A DNA stretch of 64,000 nt, from assembly GCF_013184985.2 (NCBI RefSeq), contig NZ_CP063418.1, positions 186,001-250,000 on the forward strand, read 5' to 3'. Shown here one piece after another: positions 31,178 to 40,166 of this stretch (position 1 is its first letter; every line of letters begins with the position of its first letter). Source of the stretch: Actinomyces faecalis (GTDB lineage Bacteria > Actinomycetota > Actinomycetes > Actinomycetales > Actinomycetaceae). Position numbers and translations under genes: made by a program. A model generated the notes under the pieces. The model was not told where the DNA came from and did not search any database. It worked only from the letters and a program-made list of their open reading frames with translations.

Positions 31178-32554
31178 ATGACTGAGACTGCCGCCCTGAA
31201 CCCCGCAGGGACCGAGCGCACCTACGCCGCTGAGGAGCTGTTCTTCTCCACCACGGACGCTGCAGGTCGCATCCGCCGGGCCAACTCGACCTTCATGCGC
31301 CTGGCGGGCTACCCGCGCGGGGCGCTGGTGGGCAGGCCCCACAACGTGGTGCGCCACGAGGCGATGCCGGCAGGCCTGTTCCGCTCGGTGTGGGGCGCCA
31401 TCCAGGACGGCAAGGCGGCCAGTGCCTACATCACGAACAAGGCCTCAGACGGCAGCTGCTACCGCGTCTTCGCCACGATCGTGCCCTCAGGGGACGGCTA
31501 CCTGTCCGTGCGCACCCTGCCGATGCTCACTGAGCTGCGGGACCAGGTCGAGGCTGCCTACGCCCGGGTGCGTGAGGTCGAGCAGGCCTCGGCGCAGGCA
31601 GGCTCGCCCGCGCGCGAGGTCGCGGCGGCGGGCGAGGCCGCGCTGCTGGCTGAGCTGCAGGCGCTGGGCTACGCTGACGCCGCCGAGTTCACCCGCCAGA
31701 CGCTGACCGCCGAGGTGACCGCGCTGGTGGCCAGCGGCGTCGACATCCCCGAGCGCCTCGACGCCGAGGGCGCGGTCGCCACGGTCCTGGCGCAGATGAA
31801 CGCCATCGAGGCCGCGACGGGCGGGCTGGTGGGCCTGCTCGACGAGTGCGCCCGCCTGGTCGCCCTCCTGGGACGGCGGGCGGAGGAGATCGGTGCGCTG
31901 TCCACGCGCCTGGGACAGCTGCGCGACGAGCTGCGCCAGGCGGCGGACGACGTCGACCGCCTGGGCGTGGGCCAGGAGGCGGACGAGGTGCGTGAGCGCT
32001 ACCAGGAGGTCGACGCCTTGGTCCTGGAGTGCTTCGAGCAGCTGCGGCCCCTGGGCGGCCAGGTCGAGGAGCTCAGGCGCGACACGGACTCGGTGCGCTT
32101 CGCCATCGCGCTGCTGCGCCTGCACAACCTCGCGGCCGGTTTCTTCGCCCTCCAGCTGCTCGACGGCGAGGACGAGCTGGCCGCCAACGACGCCGTCGGC
32201 GCCCTGCACGAGCTGACCCAGGCCCTGCACGAGGGCGCGGCCTCCCTGGCTGAGCGCCTGTCCCTGTACCGGGCGCGTGCGGACCTCGTGGGCGGCGAGC
32301 TCGACGTCGTCGCCCAGGCCCTGACGGACACCCACTGTCCTCTCATCGACCTGCTCGGTGCTGCCTCGGACGCGGGAGCAGCCAACGAGACCTCGGTGCG
32401 GCAGGCACGCTCGCTGGTACGTGACGGCTTCCCGGAGGCGCGTCACCTGGCTGACCTGGCTGGTGCGGTGCGTGACCTGGAGGTTCCCGACCTCACGGAC
32501 ACGATCGACGCCTGCCTGGAGAAGGTGCGCCAGGCGCTGTCCGAGCTGTCGTGA
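31178..32554 (+). CDS. Soluble Aer-like PAS domain protein
   Basis: 458 residues. Residues about 15-115 form a PAS domain of the Aer aerotaxis type (FFSTTDAAGRIRRANSTFMR, LAGYPRGALVGRPHNVVRHE, then MPAGLFRSVW). The tryptophan that follows in Aer (KKGEPWSG) is replaced here (QDGKAASAY). The remainder (120-458) is almost all helix with Glu/Arg/Leu/Ala-rich heptads, like the coiled body of a chemoreceptor. There is no HAMP domain, no membrane segment and no obvious MCP hairpin. GGAAGG precedes the ATG at 31178. Output partner unknown; no chemotaxis gene is nearby. Confidence 0.85.
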   Translation: MTETAALNPAGTERTYAAEELFFSTTDAAGRIRRANSTFMRLAGYPRGALVGRPHNVVRHEAMPAGLFRSVWGAIQDGKAASAYITNKASDGSCYRVFATIVPSGDGYLSVRTLPMLTELRDQVEAAYARVREVEQASAQAGSPAREVAAAGEAALLAELQALGYADAAEFTRQTLTAEVTALVASGVDIPERLDAEGAVATVLAQMNAIEAATGGLVGLLDECARLVALLGRRAEEIGALSTRLGQLRDELRQAADDVDRLGVGQEADEVRERYQEVDALVLECFEQLRPLGGQVEELRRDTDSVRFAIALLRLHNLAAGFFALQLLDGEDELAANDAVGALHELTQALHEGAASLAERLSLYRARADLVGGELDVVAQALTDTHCPLIDLLGAASDAGAANETSVRQARSLVRDGFPEARHLADLAGAVRDLEVPDLTDTIDACLEKVRQALSELS

Positions 32555-32572
32555 CAGCCGTCCCTTATCCCT

Positions 32573-32671
32573 GGGCGGACAACTCTTTCGTAAAGTGGAC
32601 AACTTAAAAGCGCGGTAAAGCGTTGTCTGGCTTACGGAAGGGTTGTCCGCCCTATGAAAGGGTTGTCCGGC
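32573..32671. repeat. Array of GGACAAC / GTTGTCC units between convergent genes
   Basis: Two forward units (GCGGACAAC near 32574, GTGGACAAC near 32595) and three inverted ones (GTTGTCTGG near 32622, GTTGTCCGCC and GTTGTCCGGC near 32642 and 32662), several followed or preceded by AAAG/CTTTC. The arms can fold into a long stem-loop. It fills the gap between the PAS-protein gene and the convergent methyltransferase gene. Confidence 0.75.
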
Positions 32672-33980
32672 TTGAGGGGGTAGGGGAGCGGCGCAGCTCC
32701 ACGAGGACCTCAGCGTGGTCGGTGTGGGGGAACATGTCGAACAGCTGGGCGCGTGTGGCCGTGTAGGAGCCCATCGCCTCCAGGTCGCGGGCCAGAGACA
32801 CCGGGTTGCACGAGGAGTACAGCACCCGGTCGACGCCGGCGGCCTCGATCCTCGCGGCCAGGTCCTGCCCGATCCCGCGCCGGGGAGGATTGACCACGAG
32901 CAGGTCCGGGACCGACCCGGCCCCGGGGTCGAGCACCCGCGCGTCACCAGCCTCGAAGCGCACCTCGTCCTCTCCCAGGCCCATGAGCCGGGATGCTTCC
33001 CGGGCGCCGTCGATGGCAGGGGCGGAGACCTCCACCCCCAGCACCTGACGGCCAGGACCGGCCAGGGCCAGCGCGAAGCCGCCGACGCCGCAGAAAAGGT
33101 CCCAGATCCGGGCCTGTCGCCCGGGGGTGGTCAGGTCCCCGGCCCAGCGGGCGGCGACGGAGTAGAGCTGCTGGGCCACGCCGGTGTTGGTCTGGAAGAA
33201 GGACCGGGTGGGCAGCAGGAGCGACAGCTCCCGGGGGCCGGCGGCTGCGGGGGCCATAGCGCCACCGTAACCGGTTGCCCTGCCGCGACCGGCACCTGCC
33301 TGGTCCCCGACCGGTCCCTCGGCGCAGGGCGGCCCAGGCAGCTCCAGGCGCATGAGGAGGCGGTCCCCACCGGCTTCCTCGGTCAGGACGATCTCCTCCT
33401 CGCCCTCGATGATCGCCTGGTGCACGGGCTGGATGTTGACACTCATCACCGCCAGGGTGCCCAGCTCGCTGCGCAGCCGCGGCAGCGCCCGTCGCAGCAC
33501 CTCGACGTGCCGGTGCGAGCGCAGGACCCAACGCACCATGAGGTCACCGTCCGGAGAGGCGGTGACAAGCAGGTGCTTGAGCTCACCGCGGCGAGCGGCG
33601 ACGTCGTAAGGCACCAGGCCCAGCCGCGTGATCGTGTGCGCAAGCACCGCCAGCGCCTGCTCGATCGTCTCCACGTGGAGCGGGCAGGCGCGCAGATCGA
33701 CTCCGTGCCCGTCAGACCCCAGGATCCCCAGGCTCGGTGCCTGGACGGTCCCGCTGACCACCATCTTGGCCTTGTTGCGGAAGCGCGCGGGGGCGCTGGC
33801 CACCGGTTCCAGCCAGGCGGAAGGGCTGAGCGGAGCGGCGCCGTCGGCCAGCAGAGCAGCCACTCGTGCCTGCTTGGCCACGAGCTGTCCCGCCAGGGGC
33901 TGGTCCTGGTGCGGGCACGAGCGGCAGGTGCCTGCGCGGTGCAGCTGGCAGAAGGCGGCGCTCGGCCCGGTGGTCGTCAT
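32652..33980 (-). CDS. rlmC: 23S rRNA m5U methyltransferase, RlmC/RumB type
   Basis: SAM-dependent 5-methyluridine methyltransferase of the TrmA/RlmC/RlmD family. 442 residues. The N-terminal cysteines [15 protein letters not shown] and a later Cys (ACPLHVE) fit the 4Fe-4S site. Then [13 protein letters not shown], the SAM loop [21 protein letters not shown] and the catalytic [13 protein letters not shown]. RlmC (U747) is favoured over RlmD by the lack of a TRAM domain. CACAAT lies 6 bases before the ATG, without Shine-Dalgarno, back to back with ispF. It is longer than E. coli RlmC because of a Gly/Ala insert near residue 230. Confidence 0.88.
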   Translation of the reverse strand: MTTTGPSAAFCQLHRAGTCRSCPHQDQPLAGQLVAKQARVAALLADGAAPLSPSAWLEPVASAPARFRNKAKMVVSGTVQAPSLGILGSDGHGVDLRACPLHVETIEQALAVLAHTITRLGLVPYDVAARRGELKHLLVTASPDGDLMVRWVLRSHRHVEVLRRALPRLRSELGTLAVMSVNIQPVHQAIIEGEEEIVLTEEAGGDRLLMRLELPGPPCAEGPVGDQAGAGRGRATGYGGAMAPAAAGPRELSLLLPTRSFFQTNTGVAQQLYSVAARWAGDLTTPGRQARIWDLFCGVGGFALALAGPGRQVLGVEVSAPAIDGAREASRLMGLGEDEVRFEAGDARVLDPGAGSVPDLLVVNPPRRGIGQDLAARIEAAGVDRVLYSSCNPVSLARDLEAMGSYTATRAQLFDMFPHTDHAEVLVELRRSPTPSSRTTLS

Positions 33981-34014
33981 AGGGCCATTGTGCTGCCTCG
34001 GGCACACTAGGCCT
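33981..34014. promoter_or_regulatory. Symmetric divergent promoter with two leaderless starts
   Basis: 34 bp separate the ATG of rlmC (minus) from the ATG of ispF (plus). Each ATG has a -10-like hexamer exactly 6 bases before it: CACAAT (minus, 33987-33992) and CACACT (plus, 34003-34008). The two 18-base ends including the start codons are reverse complements at 16 positions. Confidence 0.65.
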
Positions 34015-34518
34015 ATGACGCACGCTCCCGCTCTCCTGCCCCGCACCGGCATCGGTACCGACGTCCACGCCTTCGCCCCGGCCGGCTCAGGCACCCCGAT
34101 GCGCCTGGCCTGCCTGGACTGGCCTGGCCAGACGGGCCTTGAGGGGCACTCCGACGGCGACGTCGTCGCCCACGCCTGCTGCGACGCCCTGTTCTCGGCG
34201 GCGGGACTGGGAGACCTGGGGTCGAACTTCGGCACGGCCGAGCCGCGGTGGAAGGGCGCTGCGGGAGCCGTGCTGCTGGCTGAGGCGGCCCGACGCGTGC
34301 GAGCAGCCGGCTTCGAGATCGGCAACGTCGCCGTCCAGCTCGTCGGCGCCCGCCCGCGAGTGGCAGGCCGGGTGGAGGAGGCGAGCCAGGCCCTGAGCCA
34401 GGCGGCGGGGGCGGCAGTATCCTTCTCCGCCACCACCACCGACCACCTCGGTTTCCTAGGGCGTGAGGAGGGGCTCCTGGCGGTGGCGACCGCGCTGGTC
34501 TACCCGGTCCAGGACTAG
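34015..34518 (+). CDS. ispF: 2-C-methyl-D-erythritol 2,4-cyclodiphosphate synthase
   Basis: MEP-pathway enzyme making MEcPP from CDP-ME 2-phosphate for isoprenoid synthesis; a zinc-dependent trimer. 167 residues, the usual length. Zinc ligands in GTDVHAF (Asp and His near residues 13-15) and the [16 protein letters not shown] motif (about 44-59); the C-terminal substrate-binding segment is [15 protein letters not shown]. The ATG at 34015 is probably leaderless. cysS follows 93 bp downstream; ispD is not adjacent. Confidence 0.95.
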   Translation: MTHAPALLPRTGIGTDVHAFAPAGSGTPMRLACLDWPGQTGLEGHSDGDVVAHACCDALFSAAGLGDLGSNFGTAEPRWKGAAGAVLLAEAARRVRAAGFEIGNVAVQLVGARPRVAGRVEEASQALSQAAGAAVSFSATTTDHLGFLGREEGLLAVATALVYPVQD

Positions 34519-34611
34519 AGGCGCCCTGACGGCGGGTGCGCCACCGCCAGCGCCGCCCCGCGTGGTGGGACGGCGAGGGAGGGGCCTTGCCTGGACCGAT
34601 ACCCTGGTGCG

Positions 34612-36102
34612 GTGACTACTGACACCGCCCCCGCCCTGCGCCTGTACGACTCTGCGGCGCGCGCCGTCGTCCCGCTGGCGCCCACCGTCACGCCTGGTAC
34701 GGTGGCGATCTACCTGTGTGGTGCCACTGTCCAGGGGTCCCCGCACATCGGTCACATGCGCTCGGGCATCGCCTTCGACGTGCTGCGCCGCTGGCTCGAG
34801 CGCTGCGGGCAGCGCGTGCTCCTGGTCCGTAACGTCACGGACATCGACGACAAGATCCTGGCCAAGTCCGCTGCGGCCACGCCCCCGGTGCCGTGGTGGG
34901 CCTGGGCCCAGCGCTTCGAGCGGGAGTTCGACGCCGCCTACCGTGCCCTGGGGGTGGTCCCGCCCACCTACGAGCCGCGCGCGACCGGCCACGTGCCGCA
35001 GATGATCGATCTCATCCAGCGTCTGCTGGATGCCGGCCATGCCTACGTGGGCGAGGCCGGTAACGTCTACTTCGACGTCCGTTCCCTCCCGGACTACGGC
35101 TCACTGACCAACCAGCGCGTGGACGACCTGGCCACCACCGAGGACGAGTCCCAGCTGGACGACGACGTCGAGGCCGACAAGCGCGACCCGCGCGACTTCG
35201 CCCTGTGGAAGAAGGCCAAGCCCGGCGAGCCCGCTGACGCCGCCTGGGACACCCCCTGGGGCCGTGGCCGCCCGGGGTGGCACCTGGAGTGCTCGGCGAT
35301 GAGCCGGCGCTACCTGGGGGAGTCCTTCGACATCCACGCAGGCGGCATCGATCTGCGCTTCCCCCACCACGAGAACGAGCAGGCCCAGTCCCACGGTGCG
35401 GGCTGGGGCTTCGCCCGGCACTGGGTCCACAATGCCTGGGTCACGGTCAAGGGCGAGAAGATGAGCAAGTCGCTGGGGAACTCCCTGGTTGTTGCTGAGC
35501 TGCTCAAGACCTACGACCCCGCCGTCCTGCGCCTGGCGCTGGGCACGGTCCACTACCGCTCGACCGTCGAGTTCTCCAAGGAGACCCTCGACTCCGCCGC
35601 CGCCCTGTGGGAGCGCCTGGCCGGGGCCGTCACCCGCGCCGCGGAGGTGAGCGACGACGTCGACGCCCCCGCTGAGCAGCTACGCGAGCGCGAGCTGCCG
35701 GCCGAGTACGTCGCCGCGATGGACGACGACCTCAACCTGGCCGGCGCCATGGCGGTGGTGCACGCCACCCTCAAGCGTCTCAACACCGCGCTCGCGGCAG
35801 GCGCCGTCGACGCGGCCGAGGTTCGGGAGGCGGCGCTGAGCCTGCGTGCCCAGCTCGACGTCATGGGGCTGGACCCGCTGGCCGAGCCCTGGCGCTCGCG
35901 GGTCCTGGGCGTGGGGGCCGCTGGCGGCTCGGACGCGGCTGTCTCCGCGCTCGACCACCTCGTGACCGCGATGATCAAGGGCCGTGCCGCTGCGCGTGCC
36001 GCCAAGGACTGGGCGCGAGCGGACGCGCTGCGCGACCAGCTCGCGGAGGCCGGCGTCGTCGTCGAGGACGGTGCCGACGGCGCCCGCTGGCACCTGTCCT
36101 GA
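34612..36102 (+). CDS. cysS: Cysteinyl-tRNA synthetase
   Basis: Class I synthetase charging tRNA-Cys. 496 residues. Zinc Cys in IYLCGATVQ, the HIGH motif in [10 protein letters not shown] (about 43-52), [20 protein letters not shown] and KMSKS (about 284-288), and a C-terminal DALR-type helical domain. Length and full motif set mark it as CysS and not MshC. The GTG start has TACCCT exactly 6 bases upstream and no Shine-Dalgarno, suggesting a leaderless transcript. The order ispF-cysS-rlmB is common in actinobacteria. Confidence 0.96.
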   Translation: MTTDTAPALRLYDSAARAVVPLAPTVTPGTVAIYLCGATVQGSPHIGHMRSGIAFDVLRRWLERCGQRVLLVRNVTDIDDKILAKSAAATPPVPWWAWAQRFEREFDAAYRALGVVPPTYEPRATGHVPQMIDLIQRLLDAGHAYVGEAGNVYFDVRSLPDYGSLTNQRVDDLATTEDESQLDDDVEADKRDPRDFALWKKAKPGEPADAAWDTPWGRGRPGWHLECSAMSRRYLGESFDIHAGGIDLRFPHHENEQAQSHGAGWGFARHWVHNAWVTVKGEKMSKSLGNSLVVAELLKTYDPAVLRLALGTVHYRSTVEFSKETLDSAAALWERLAGAVTRAAEVSDDVDAPAEQLRERELPAEYVAAMDDDLNLAGAMAVVHATLKRLNTALAAGAVDAAEVREAALSLRAQLDVMGLDPLAEPWRSRVLGVGAAGGSDAAVSALDHLVTAMIKGRAAARAAKDWARADALRDQLAEAGVVVEDGADGARWHLS

Positions 36103-36202
36103 CCCCTGCTGCGCCACCCTGGCACCGCCGCCGCGGGACGAGCTGTCCCGTAGCATCACAGCTTCAGCCGGAACGACGACCGGCACAGAGAGGACCGAGA
36201 CC

Positions 36203-37192
36203 ATGCCTGGAAACGAGCAGTACCCCGGAGCCCGGCGCCGCCCCGGCTCCAAGAAGGGCCCGACCAAGGGCTCGGGCGGCAAGCGTCGTCAGGGTCTGGA
36301 GGGGCGTGGCCCCACCCCCAAGGCCGAGGACAGGGTCGGTCACCCCAAGGCCCGCGCCAAGGCTCGGGCGGAGGCTCGCGCCGCCCAGCCTACGCGTGCC
36401 AGGCAGCTGGAGAAGATCCGCCGGCACTTCAACGTGCCCGAGGGCTACGAGATCGTGTGCGGGCGTAACGCCGTGGCTGAGGCCGCGCGTGCCGGTGTCC
36501 CGATCAGCCGTGTCTTCATGGCGGTGTCGGCGGAGTCGGACGACCGTCTGGGCGCGGTGGTGCGTCGCGCGGCCCTCATCGGCTGCCCTGTGCTGGAGAC
36601 CACTAAGCTCGACCTGGAGGCGCTGACGGACGGCGCCGTCCACCAGGGGGTCGCCATCGAGGTCCCCGCCTACGAGTACACCAGCGCCCTGGAGCTGCTG
36701 GACCGTGCTCGGGCCGTGGGGCACACCCCGCTGCTCGTGGCGCTGGACCAGGTTACTGACCCCCACAACCTCGGTGCCGTGCTGCGTTCGGCCGGGGCCT
36801 TCGGTGGTGACGGCGTCATCATCCCCGAGCGGCGCTCGGTGGGCGTCAACGCCACCGTCTGGAAGGTCTCGGCAGGGGCTGCGGCTCGTGTGCCCGTGGC
36901 CCGTGAGACCAACCTCGTGCGGACTCTGGAGAGGCTGAAGAAGGAGGGATGCTTCGTCGTCGGGCTCGACGGCGGAGGCGAGAGCCTCATGGAGGACCTC
37001 ACCCTGGCTGACTCACCCCTCGTGCTGGTTACCGGGGCTGAGGGTACCGGCCTGTCCCGGCTCGTGCGTGAGACCTGCGACGTCATCGCCTCGATCCCGA
37101 TCTCGCAGGCCGTGGAGTCCCTCAACGCGGCGGTGGCCACAGGCATCAGCCTCTACGAGGTCGACCGCCTGCGCCGCGCAGCGCAGGCCTGA
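36203..37192 (+). CDS. rlmB: 23S rRNA (guanosine-2'-O-)-methyltransferase RlmB
   Basis: SpoU/TrmH family methyltransferase acting on G2251 of 23S rRNA. 329 residues. A basic, Lys/Arg/Gly-rich N-terminal tail (1-75) precedes the RNA-binding substrate domain (IVCGRNAVAEAARAGVPISR) and the SPOUT knot with motifs DQVTDPHNLGAVLRSAGAFG, GAEGTGLSRL and ISQAVESLNAAVATGI. AGAGGACCGAGACC before the ATG gives a plausible ribosome-binding site. About 100 bp after cysS, same strand. Confidence 0.94.
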   Translation: MPGNEQYPGARRRPGSKKGPTKGSGGKRRQGLEGRGPTPKAEDRVGHPKARAKARAEARAAQPTRARQLEKIRRHFNVPEGYEIVCGRNAVAEAARAGVPISRVFMAVSAESDDRLGAVVRRAALIGCPVLETTKLDLEALTDGAVHQGVAIEVPAYEYTSALELLDRARAVGHTPLLVALDQVTDPHNLGAVLRSAGAFGGDGVIIPERRSVGVNATVWKVSAGAAARVPVARETNLVRTLERLKKEGCFVVGLDGGGESLMEDLTLADSPLVLVTGAEGTGLSRLVRETCDVIASIPISQAVESLNAAVATGISLYEVDRLRRAAQA

Positions 37193-37328
37193 GGCGGTAC
37201 CCACCCGCCACCCGCCGTCGGTCCAGACGGTGCCGGGGCTGCCAGCTGCGCCCCGATGCTGACACAATGGGCCTGTTGACGCGCCGGCCCACTGGCTGGG
37301 CGCACCGCCACCGACAGGAGGCCAGCTC

Positions 37329-38570
37329 ATGGCACAGGACACCGCTCAACGCTGGAACCGCACCGAGGGCGTACTCATCGCTCCGCAGGCCACGCCGCAG
37401 GACGTGGAGGAGCGCCTGAGGGAGCACGGTGTCGTGGCGCGTGTGGAGTGGTACCCCTCCACCGCGCACCTGCTGAGCCTGACCCTCCTGTCCGACGCCG
37501 AGGGGCGGGTCGCCGTGACGCCTCCCTCGCGTGGCGGGGTCGTGCCCGGGATCAAGGTCTCTGAGCTGGCGGAGGACCTCGCGCGTGAGCTGGCCGCGGA
37601 CGCCAGCATCGGCCCGGCCTCCTTCGATGCGCTGCCTCAGGACGTCACGCTGCCGCAGATCAGCTCCGGAGGCTCGGCGACGAGCCGCACGGTCGTGATC
37701 TCCCCGCTGAGCGCTTACACCGTCCCGTTGCAGGCCACGCTGCTTGAGCGTCCTCTCGCGGTCGCCTCCGCCCCGGGAATCGACCGTCGCATCGTCATGT
37801 ACAGCGGCGACGGCCCCTCCCTGGGTGCCTTCGGCTGGGACGAGGAGTCCCTGCCGGCCCTCATCCTCAGCGCTGACGAGCACGACCTGTCCGTGCGCGC
37901 CGTGCCCACCGGCGAGAGCGAGGACGACGCCGTCTACTCCTGGTCCATGACCTCGCGCTACGTGTGGGGCTCGGTGGACGAGCCTGGCCCGGCGCTGCGG
38001 TCCCTCGTGGACGAGATGCTGACGGACTCCACGGACGCCTCCGTCATCGCCGCGGCGGTCCCTGGGGCTGACGCCGAGGCCGCCGCCCGTGCCCTGGCTG
38101 AGCCTGGCGCGCAGGGCCTGGCGGCGATGATCACGGCGCTCGCACTGCCCTCCTGGATCGAGGAGGTGCTCACCGGCCGCCTCGCCCCCGCAGAGGTACC
38201 CGGCGCCGTCGTCCACGAGCCGCGAGGGCTGTCCAACGCCGTCAGCCGCTCGGTGGGCATGATGCTGCGTGACCCGCAGGTCCCGGGAGCCGCCTACTGG
38301 CAGCGCTACGTCCAGGCTGTCACCGAGATGCCGTGGCTCATCCGGGCAGGCGCGGCGATCCAGGCCGGTGCGGGTGGCGCGCTGATCGGCGCGGCGCTCC
38401 GACGCCGTCGCCGCACCGGCGACCTGCCGGGTGGCTTCGTGGCGGTGGGGACCTTCCTGCTCCTGGACGCCGTGGCCGAGACCTCGTTGGCCTCATGGAC
38501 GCGCCACCGTGAGCTGCGTCGTCGCGCGGACGAGGAGACGGCTCTGGTGGCGGAGGAGCTGGAGGCCTGA
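37329..38570 (+). CDS. Conserved-type hypothetical protein with C-terminal membrane segments
   Basis: 413 residues, not recognised. A mostly soluble region (1-320) with many Ala, Glu, Asp and Val residues, including VVARVEWYPSTAHLLSLTLL near the N-terminus, is followed by two weak hydrophobic segments (about 335-355, IRAGAAIQAGAGGALIGAAL, and 365-385, FVAVGTFLLLDAVAETSL) separated by RRRRR. The end is a charged helix (RHRELRRRADEETALVAEEL). GACAGGAGG before the ATG is a strong ribosome-binding site. It converges on the DUF4032 gene with a 19-bp gap. Confidence 0.8.
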   Translation: MAQDTAQRWNRTEGVLIAPQATPQDVEERLREHGVVARVEWYPSTAHLLSLTLLSDAEGRVAVTPPSRGGVVPGIKVSELAEDLARELAADASIGPASFDALPQDVTLPQISSGGSATSRTVVISPLSAYTVPLQATLLERPLAVASAPGIDRRIVMYSGDGPSLGAFGWDEESLPALILSADEHDLSVRAVPTGESEDDAVYSWSMTSRYVWGSVDEPGPALRSLVDEMLTDSTDASVIAAAVPGADAEAAARALAEPGAQGLAAMITALALPSWIEEVLTGRLAPAEVPGAVVHEPRGLSNAVSRSVGMMLRDPQVPGAAYWQRYVQAVTEMPWLIRAGAAIQAGAGGALIGAALRRRRRTGDLPGGFVAVGTFLLLDAVAETSLASWTRHRELRRRADEETALVAEELEA

Positions 38571-38589
38571 GCCTCGCTCCAGCGCCCTG

Positions 38590-39966
38590 CTACTCCTCGC
38601 CCTTGAACTTCATCCCCGCGGTGAAGCCCATGGGGTTGAGGGCGTACTGGTTGGCGGTCTCCTCGTCACGGGCGGCGAACTCGGCGTCGTCCTCGGGGAC
38701 GTCCTCGTCGTCGGCGAAGATCGCCTCCATCTCCTGGGTGTCACCCAGGGAGAGGTAGGACTGCTCGTCCCAGTGCTGAGGCAGGACCGTGGTTACGTAG
38801 TCCGCCACAGCCTCCTCAGTGCTGACGTCACGCTGCTGCTGCTCCGACATGTACCAGCGGTGCTCCAGGACCTCGTGGAAGATCTCGGCCGGCTCGATCT
38901 TGCGTCGTAGCTCCAGCGGGACGGCGGCGATCGTGGGCTCGAAGACCTCGGCCAGCCAGGTGTGCGCGACCAGCTCGATCGGCTGGTCCTCGCGGCCGGC
39001 GTAGGTGCGGTAGGCCTCCAGGTCATTGAGCATGCGCTGACCCTGGCGCTCCTGGACGTCCAGGCCCGTCAGGCGCATGACCTGGCGGTGGTAGTGGCCG
39101 GCGTCGACCACCTTGGGCTGGATGACCACACGGGATCCCGAGCCGTCCGCCTCGGTCTTCATCGACAGCTCGCCGACGTCGAAGCCGAGCTCGTTGAGCC
39201 GCTCCACACGCTGACGTACGCGCCAGCGCTCGCTCATCGGGAAGCTCTCCTTCGCGGTGAGCACGCGCCACAGGTCGGCGTAGCGCGAGACGATCCTGTC
39301 CCCGACCTCGATGGTGTCCACGCTGGGCTCCAGGAGGGCGCCCGCCTGCAGGTCCATGAGCTCGCCGATGATGTTGGTGCGGGCGACGTCAATGTCGTAC
39401 AGGCGCTTGCCCTCCGTCAGTCCCTCGGGGTAGAGCTCGCCGGTCTCAGCGTCCACGAGGTAGGCGGCGAAGGCACCGGCGTCGCGACGGAAGAGCGTGT
39501 TGGACAGGGAGACGTCTCCCCAGTAGAAGCCCAGCAGGTGCAGACGCACCAGGAGCACGGCGAGGGCGTCGATGAGGCGGGTCGCGGTCTCGGGGCGCAT
39601 GTACTGGCTGAACAGCGCGCGGTAGGGCAGGGAGTAGGACAGGTGCTCGGTGACGAGCACGGAGTTGAGGGACTCACCGTCCAGATCGCTACGGCCGGTG
39701 ATGACGGCGGTCGGCGTCACGCAAGGGGCGCCCAGGCGTACGAGGTCACGCAGGAGCTCGTACTCGCGGTAGGCGACGGACTCGCCGATCTCCTTGACGG
39801 CGATGACACGCTCGGAGAGGTTGACGAAGCGGACGACGTGGCGGGACAGGCCGCGAGGGAGGGCCGCCAGGACGTCGGTCGGCCACTGGTCGAGCGGAAG
39901 CTCCCACGGCAGGTCGAGCAGCGCGGGGTCAATGGTCGCTGCGGTGATCTGCATGGACTGTGGCAT
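38590..39966 (-). CDS. DUF4032 protein with kinase-like fold
   Basis: 458 residues. An N-terminal lipopolysaccharide-kinase-like region has ERVIAVKEIGE (candidate Lys), HLLGFYWGDVSLSNTLFR (catalytic-loop-like Asp and Asn, about 165-180) and YLVDAETGEL (metal-binding Asp). The C-terminal DUF4032 region follows, with PKVVDAGHYHRQVMRLTGLD and EIFHEVLEHRWYMSEQ. A cytoplasmic small-molecule or sugar kinase is possible; the substrate is unknown. Monocistronic in appearance. Confidence 0.85.
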   Translation of the reverse strand: MPQSMQITAATIDPALLDLPWELPLDQWPTDVLAALPRGLSRHVVRFVNLSERVIAVKEIGESVAYREYELLRDLVRLGAPCVTPTAVITGRSDLDGESLNSVLVTEHLSYSLPYRALFSQYMRPETATRLIDALAVLLVRLHLLGFYWGDVSLSNTLFRRDAGAFAAYLVDAETGELYPEGLTEGKRLYDIDVARTNIIGELMDLQAGALLEPSVDTIEVGDRIVSRYADLWRVLTAKESFPMSERWRVRQRVERLNELGFDVGELSMKTEADGSGSRVVIQPKVVDAGHYHRQVMRLTGLDVQERQGQRMLNDLEAYRTYAGREDQPIELVAHTWLAEVFEPTIAAVPLELRRKIEPAEIFHEVLEHRWYMSEQQQRDVSTEEAVADYVTTVLPQHWDEQSYLSLGDTQEMEAIFADDEDVPEDDAEFAARDEETANQYALNPMGFTAGMKFKGEE

Positions 39967-40093
39967 GGGCTCATCCTCTCAGAGATCGATGACCTTGGCC
40001 TACTTCGGAGCACGGCGCATGAAGCACGGCGCCGGTGCTGTGCCGTGCGGGCGGGGCGGCGGCAGGGCGTGTCCGGCGTCGTCGTCTGCGACA

Positions 40094-40130
40094 GCGAGCC
40101 CCGCGCCTCACGAGGAGGAGCGGGGCTCGC
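40094..40130 (-). terminator. Terminator after the ABC ATPase gene
   Basis: A perfect 11-bp stem, GCGAGCCCCGC (40094-40104) with its complement (40120-40130), and a 15-base loop, 36 bp past the stop of the ABC ATPase. No T run on the minus strand. Confidence 0.6.
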
Positions 40131-40166
40131 CGTCGTTATCCGGTCAGGCGACCGGGCCTCAGCCGC

